From NCBI GenBank assembly GCA_018647025.1, contig JABGTQ010000136.1, positions 1 through 8,045 on the forward strand: a stretch of DNA of 8,045 bases, in the 5' to 3' direction. The notes under the pieces are model-generated. The model worked only from the letters and a program-made list of their open reading frames with translations. It searched no databases and was not told where the DNA came from. A program made the position numbers and the translations under genes. Below, in pieces: positions 6,292 through 8,045 of this stretch (its first letter is position 1; each line of letters begins with the position of its first letter). Origin of the DNA: Nitrospina sp. (lineage in GTDB: Bacteria > Nitrospinota > Nitrospinia > Nitrospinales > VA-1).

Positions 6292-7206
6292 ATGGCAACC
6301 ACTGAAATACAAAAGTTGGACCTGTTGGCTCGGTTTTCGAAAAAAGAATTCTTCTTTCAAGGAAGCAAACTCAAGCATGCTAAGCTAAGTCTGTTCATGC
6401 TAGTTGCTTTTACGCTTCATCTTTCGGTTGTTATCTTTGAGTTCACTTCCCCTTTAAATACTAAAAAACATCTAACGCCACCACCGATTAAAGTTAAATA
6501 TGTTGAAATTCAAACATCTACACACCTTAAACAAAAAAAAACGCCCAGCGATTTTTCAAAACCAAAAACAAGCCAGAAGAAAAAAATAAAACCATCAGAA
6601 TTGCTAGCAAAAAAGACACATAAGGCAATTGTAAAAAAACAAGCTCCTAAACAAAGAAAACCGCGCAAAAAAAAAATTTTAAAACCCCATAATGTACCTA
6701 GTATCATTCAAAAGTCAAAACCTCGGATTACGAGAAATAAAAAAAAAGAAAAACAACAAAAAACTTATCAGGTCTCTTCCTTGTTTACGGAATCAAAAGG
6801 AACTCTGGCAATGCTTGATGGATTGAACCTAGAAAAACATGCCCTACAAAATCCTCAAGTTGAAGGAAATGAAGAGCTAGATGGTGATGATTCGATTCCT
6901 CTAAATACAAAAGATGCAAAATATGTTTCATATTTTAGTCGTGTTAAGCAACAAATTCAGCGTGCTTGGATTTACCCACCCCAAGCAACAAAGAACCCTA
7001 TGGGTGGAGAACTTTCGCTAAAATTTGAAATTTCAAAGGACGGAAACCTTCTTAACCTACGATTGATTAATACTTCGGGATCCAACATCCTTGATGCTAA
7101 TGCCATAAAGGCAGTGAGGGGGGCCGCGCCCTACTATCCATTTCCAACAACAATCCCTAAAGAGAAGCTTTCTATACTTGCGACATTTGTATACAACAAA
7201 AAATAA
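6292..7206 (+). CDS. TonB-family energy-transducing protein
   Basis: Inner-membrane-anchored protein that would couple proton-motive force (via ExbB/ExbD) to outer-membrane receptors. Residues 1-31 are cytoplasmic and basic. A single membrane helix spans about 32-51 ('LSLFMLVAFTLHLSVVIFEF'), and His43 sits where TonB proteins carry their conserved membrane His. 'PPPIKVKYVEI' (63-73) matches the post-membrane strand of TonB. Residues about 74-158 form a long, very lysine-rich periplasmic linker in place of the classic Pro-rich one. Residues about 210-302 are a TonB C-terminal domain: 'VKQQIQRAWIYPPQA', 'GGELSLKFEISKDGNL', 'SGSNILDANAIKAVRGAAPYYPFP'. Length (304 aa) is typical. It could also be a TolA-like or dedicated TonB paralogue; no exbB/exbD is in the window. 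No Shine-Dalgarno is visible. It lies 17 bp after the preceding gene and is probably co-transcribed with it. Confidence 0.85.
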   Translation: MATTEIQKLDLLARFSKKEFFFQGSKLKHAKLSLFMLVAFTLHLSVVIFEFTSPLNTKKHLTPPPIKVKYVEIQTSTHLKQKKTPSDFSKPKTSQKKKIKPSELLAKKTHKAIVKKQAPKQRKPRKKKILKPHNVPSIIQKSKPRITRNKKKEKQQKTYQVSSLFTESKGTLAMLDGLNLEKHALQNPQVEGNEELDGDDSIPLNTKDAKYVSYFSRVKQQIQRAWIYPPQATKNPMGGELSLKFEISKDGNLLNLRLINTSGSNILDANAIKAVRGAAPYYPFPTTIPKEKLSILATFVYNKK

Positions 7207-7260
7207 AATTAGGTGAGATCACAATAGAAACTTTAATCTAAAAAAGGAATAGAATAATTG

Positions 7261-7295
7261 CTGTCATCAGGGCAGTCTTGGCAAGACAGGTTTTT
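7261..7295 (+). terminator. Possible weak rho-independent terminator after the tonB-like gene
   Basis: Two competing hairpins precede a T5 run (7291-7295). The inner one is GTCTT-GGC-AAGAC (7275-7287), a five-pair stem. The outer one is CTGTC (7261-7265) with GACAG (7285-7289), also five pairs with a large loop, ending one base before the T run. Both stems are short, so termination would be partial at best. Confidence 0.35.
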
Positions 7296-7355
7296 AGTCT
7301 CAGAAGTAGTTACTCAATAATGCGGATCTTTAAAGTCCAATTTAGCTATGGAACC

Positions 7356-7384
7356 TTGATAGAATTATCTATATTTGGTAGAGT
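7356..7384 (+). promoter_or_regulatory. Predicted promoter of the mlaC-like gene
   Basis: TTGATA (7356-7361) and TAGAGT (7379-7384) with a 17-bp spacer; matches of 5/6 and 4/6 to sigma-70 consensus. The start would be near 7391, about 42 nt before the ATG at 7433. It suggests the mlaC-like gene begins its own transcription unit. The rest of the 226-bp gap (7207-7432) shows nothing else convincing. Confidence 0.4.
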
Positions 7385-7432
7385 TACGATATAAAACTAT
7401 TGATTTCTGTCTAGAAAGGTTAATAAATTCGG

Positions 7433-8045
7433 ATGAAACGAAAACGTTTTTGCATACATATGGTTGTAATCTCTTTGATGATTAATTTGACGGTGGTATC
7501 TGTCTGTTTTGCGGGTTCAGAAATCACAAATCAATTGAAAAATACCATCAACAAAGTGATTTCAACTCTAAACGATGAAGCTCTGAAGAATGATCTGCCA
7601 GCTCGTAGGGCAATTTTGCGAAATACAATTAACGATCAATTTAATTATCGCCAAATGGTGATGCGTTCACTTGCTAAAAACTGGGATGTTCGCTCGGCTG
7701 AAGAACAGCAGCTATTTATTGCGTTATTCAAATCTTTGCTAGAGAACTCCTATGCCAATAAACTTGAATCTTTTAGTAATGAAAAAATCAACTATCTAGA
7801 TGAAGTGGTCAAGGGTGAATACGCTCTTGTTAAGACAGAGGTAGTCCGTAAAGCTACTACTGTGGGGGTTGATTACAAGCTCGTCCGAGAAAATGGTGTC
7901 TGGCAAGTATATGATTTTGTTATTGAAGGCGTCAGTATGGTCCGTAATTACCGTGCGCAGTTTACTAAAATTATCCACAAGCACTCCTATGAGGTCTTAG
8001 TTCAGAAATTAACAGATAAAATAAATGCTTTAAAAAAAGGGTCAA
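7433..8045 (+). CDS. mlaC: MlaC/Ttg2D-like periplasmic phospholipid-binding protein, 3' end off the right edge
   Basis: Periplasmic lipid shuttle of the Mla (Ttg2) pathway, moving phospholipids between outer- and inner-membrane complexes. The frame is open from ATG 7433 to the edge, 204 codons, against about 200-215 for the family, so little is missing. Residues 1-27 are a Sec signal peptide: basic MKRKR, a hydrophobic core, then a likely cut after 'VCFA'. The mature part follows the MlaC plan: helical 'NQLKNTINKVIS', 'FNYRQMVMRSLAKNWDVRSAEEQQLFIALFKSLLENSYANKLE', then 'VDYKLVRENGVWQVYDFVIEGVSMVRNYRAQFTKII', whose W-x-V-Y-D-x-x-I-E-G-V-S-x-x-x-N-Y-R core is the family hallmark. AAAGG lies at 7415-7419, 13 nt before the ATG, which is long. 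The other mla genes are not visible here and may follow. Confidence 0.9.
   Translation, partial: MKRKRFCIHMVVISLMINLTVVSVCFAGSEITNQLKNTINKVISTLNDEALKNDLPARRAILRNTINDQFNYRQMVMRSLAKNWDVRSAEEQQLFIALFKSLLENSYANKLESFSNEKINYLDEVVKGEYALVKTEVVRKATTVGVDYKLVRENGVWQVYDFVIEGVSMVRNYRAQFTKIIHKHSYEVLVQKLTDKINALKKGS

Noticed and set aside
6510..6707. Minus-strand open frame of 65 codons opposite the TonB linker
   Set aside because: Its Phe-rich, membrane-like look is just the complement of the poly-Lys coding region.
7320..7394. 24-codon ORF (starts MRIFKVQFS) in the spacer before mlaC
   Set aside because: It has no ribosome binding site or recognisable features, and it overlaps the predicted mlaC promoter.
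7433..7520. Lipoprotein signal at Cys25 of the MlaC-like protein
   Set aside because: The residues before the Cys are V-S-V, which do not fit a lipobox (Gly/Ala/Ser expected at -1). A normal signal peptidase I site after 'CFA' fits better.
7796..7984. Minus-strand open frame of 62 codons opposite mlaC
   Set aside because: It is antisense to a gene with strong MlaC similarity and has no supporting signal.
1..8045. Mobile elements, CRISPR arrays, tRNA or rRNA genes
   Set aside because: I saw no transposase, regularly spaced repeats, terminal inverted repeats or structured RNA genes on either strand.

Overview
The window carries most of a bacterial ubiquitin-like (Pup/UBact) proteasome operon on the minus strand. 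It is divergent from a plus-strand group of unrelated envelope-type genes. The organism is probably a Gram-negative, AT-rich bacterium. A TonB-family protein and an MlaC-like periplasmic lipid carrier both imply an outer membrane. The proteasome tagger is the UBact form of Pup reported from Gram-negative phyla (Nitrospirae, Nitrospinae, Planctomycetes, Verrucomicrobia and candidate phyla), not the acidic actinobacterial form. A Nitrospinota-like or similar uncultured marine lineage is my guess only; nothing here fixes the phylum.

Layout, minus strand (reads right to left from 4655 to the left edge): mpa/arc (proteasomal AAA+ ATPase), dop (deamidase/depupylase), a 58-codon pup/UBact gene, prcB (beta subunit with an intact Thr/Asp/Lys triad) and prcA (alpha subunit, cut by the left edge). 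The genes overlap by 4, 10 and 4 bp, with a final gap of 2 bp, so they almost certainly form one translationally coupled operon. A good promoter (TTGACG, 18 bp, TAGAAT) lies just upstream of mpa. The ligase gene pafA is not in the window; it would be expected just past the left edge.

Layout, plus strand: a 296-bp divergent spacer (4656-4951); a 440-residue protein resembling a degenerate MobA-like nucleotidyltransferase (4952-6274); a TonB-family protein with a lysine-rich linker (6292-7206); a 226-bp spacer with a possible weak terminator and a promoter; then an MlaC-like secreted protein (7433 to the right edge).

How the genes would work together: Dop deamidates the C-terminal Gln of the tagger to Glu, a PafA (off-window) attaches it to substrate lysines, Mpa binds and unfolds tagged proteins and feeds them into the PrcA/PrcB barrel, and Dop can remove the tag again. 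The points most worth a second look are the small UBact gene, an Mpa C-terminus that lacks the GQYL-type proteasome-docking tail, the degenerate nucleotidyltransferase-like neighbour of unknown role, and a perfect 13-bp dyad abutting the operon promoter.
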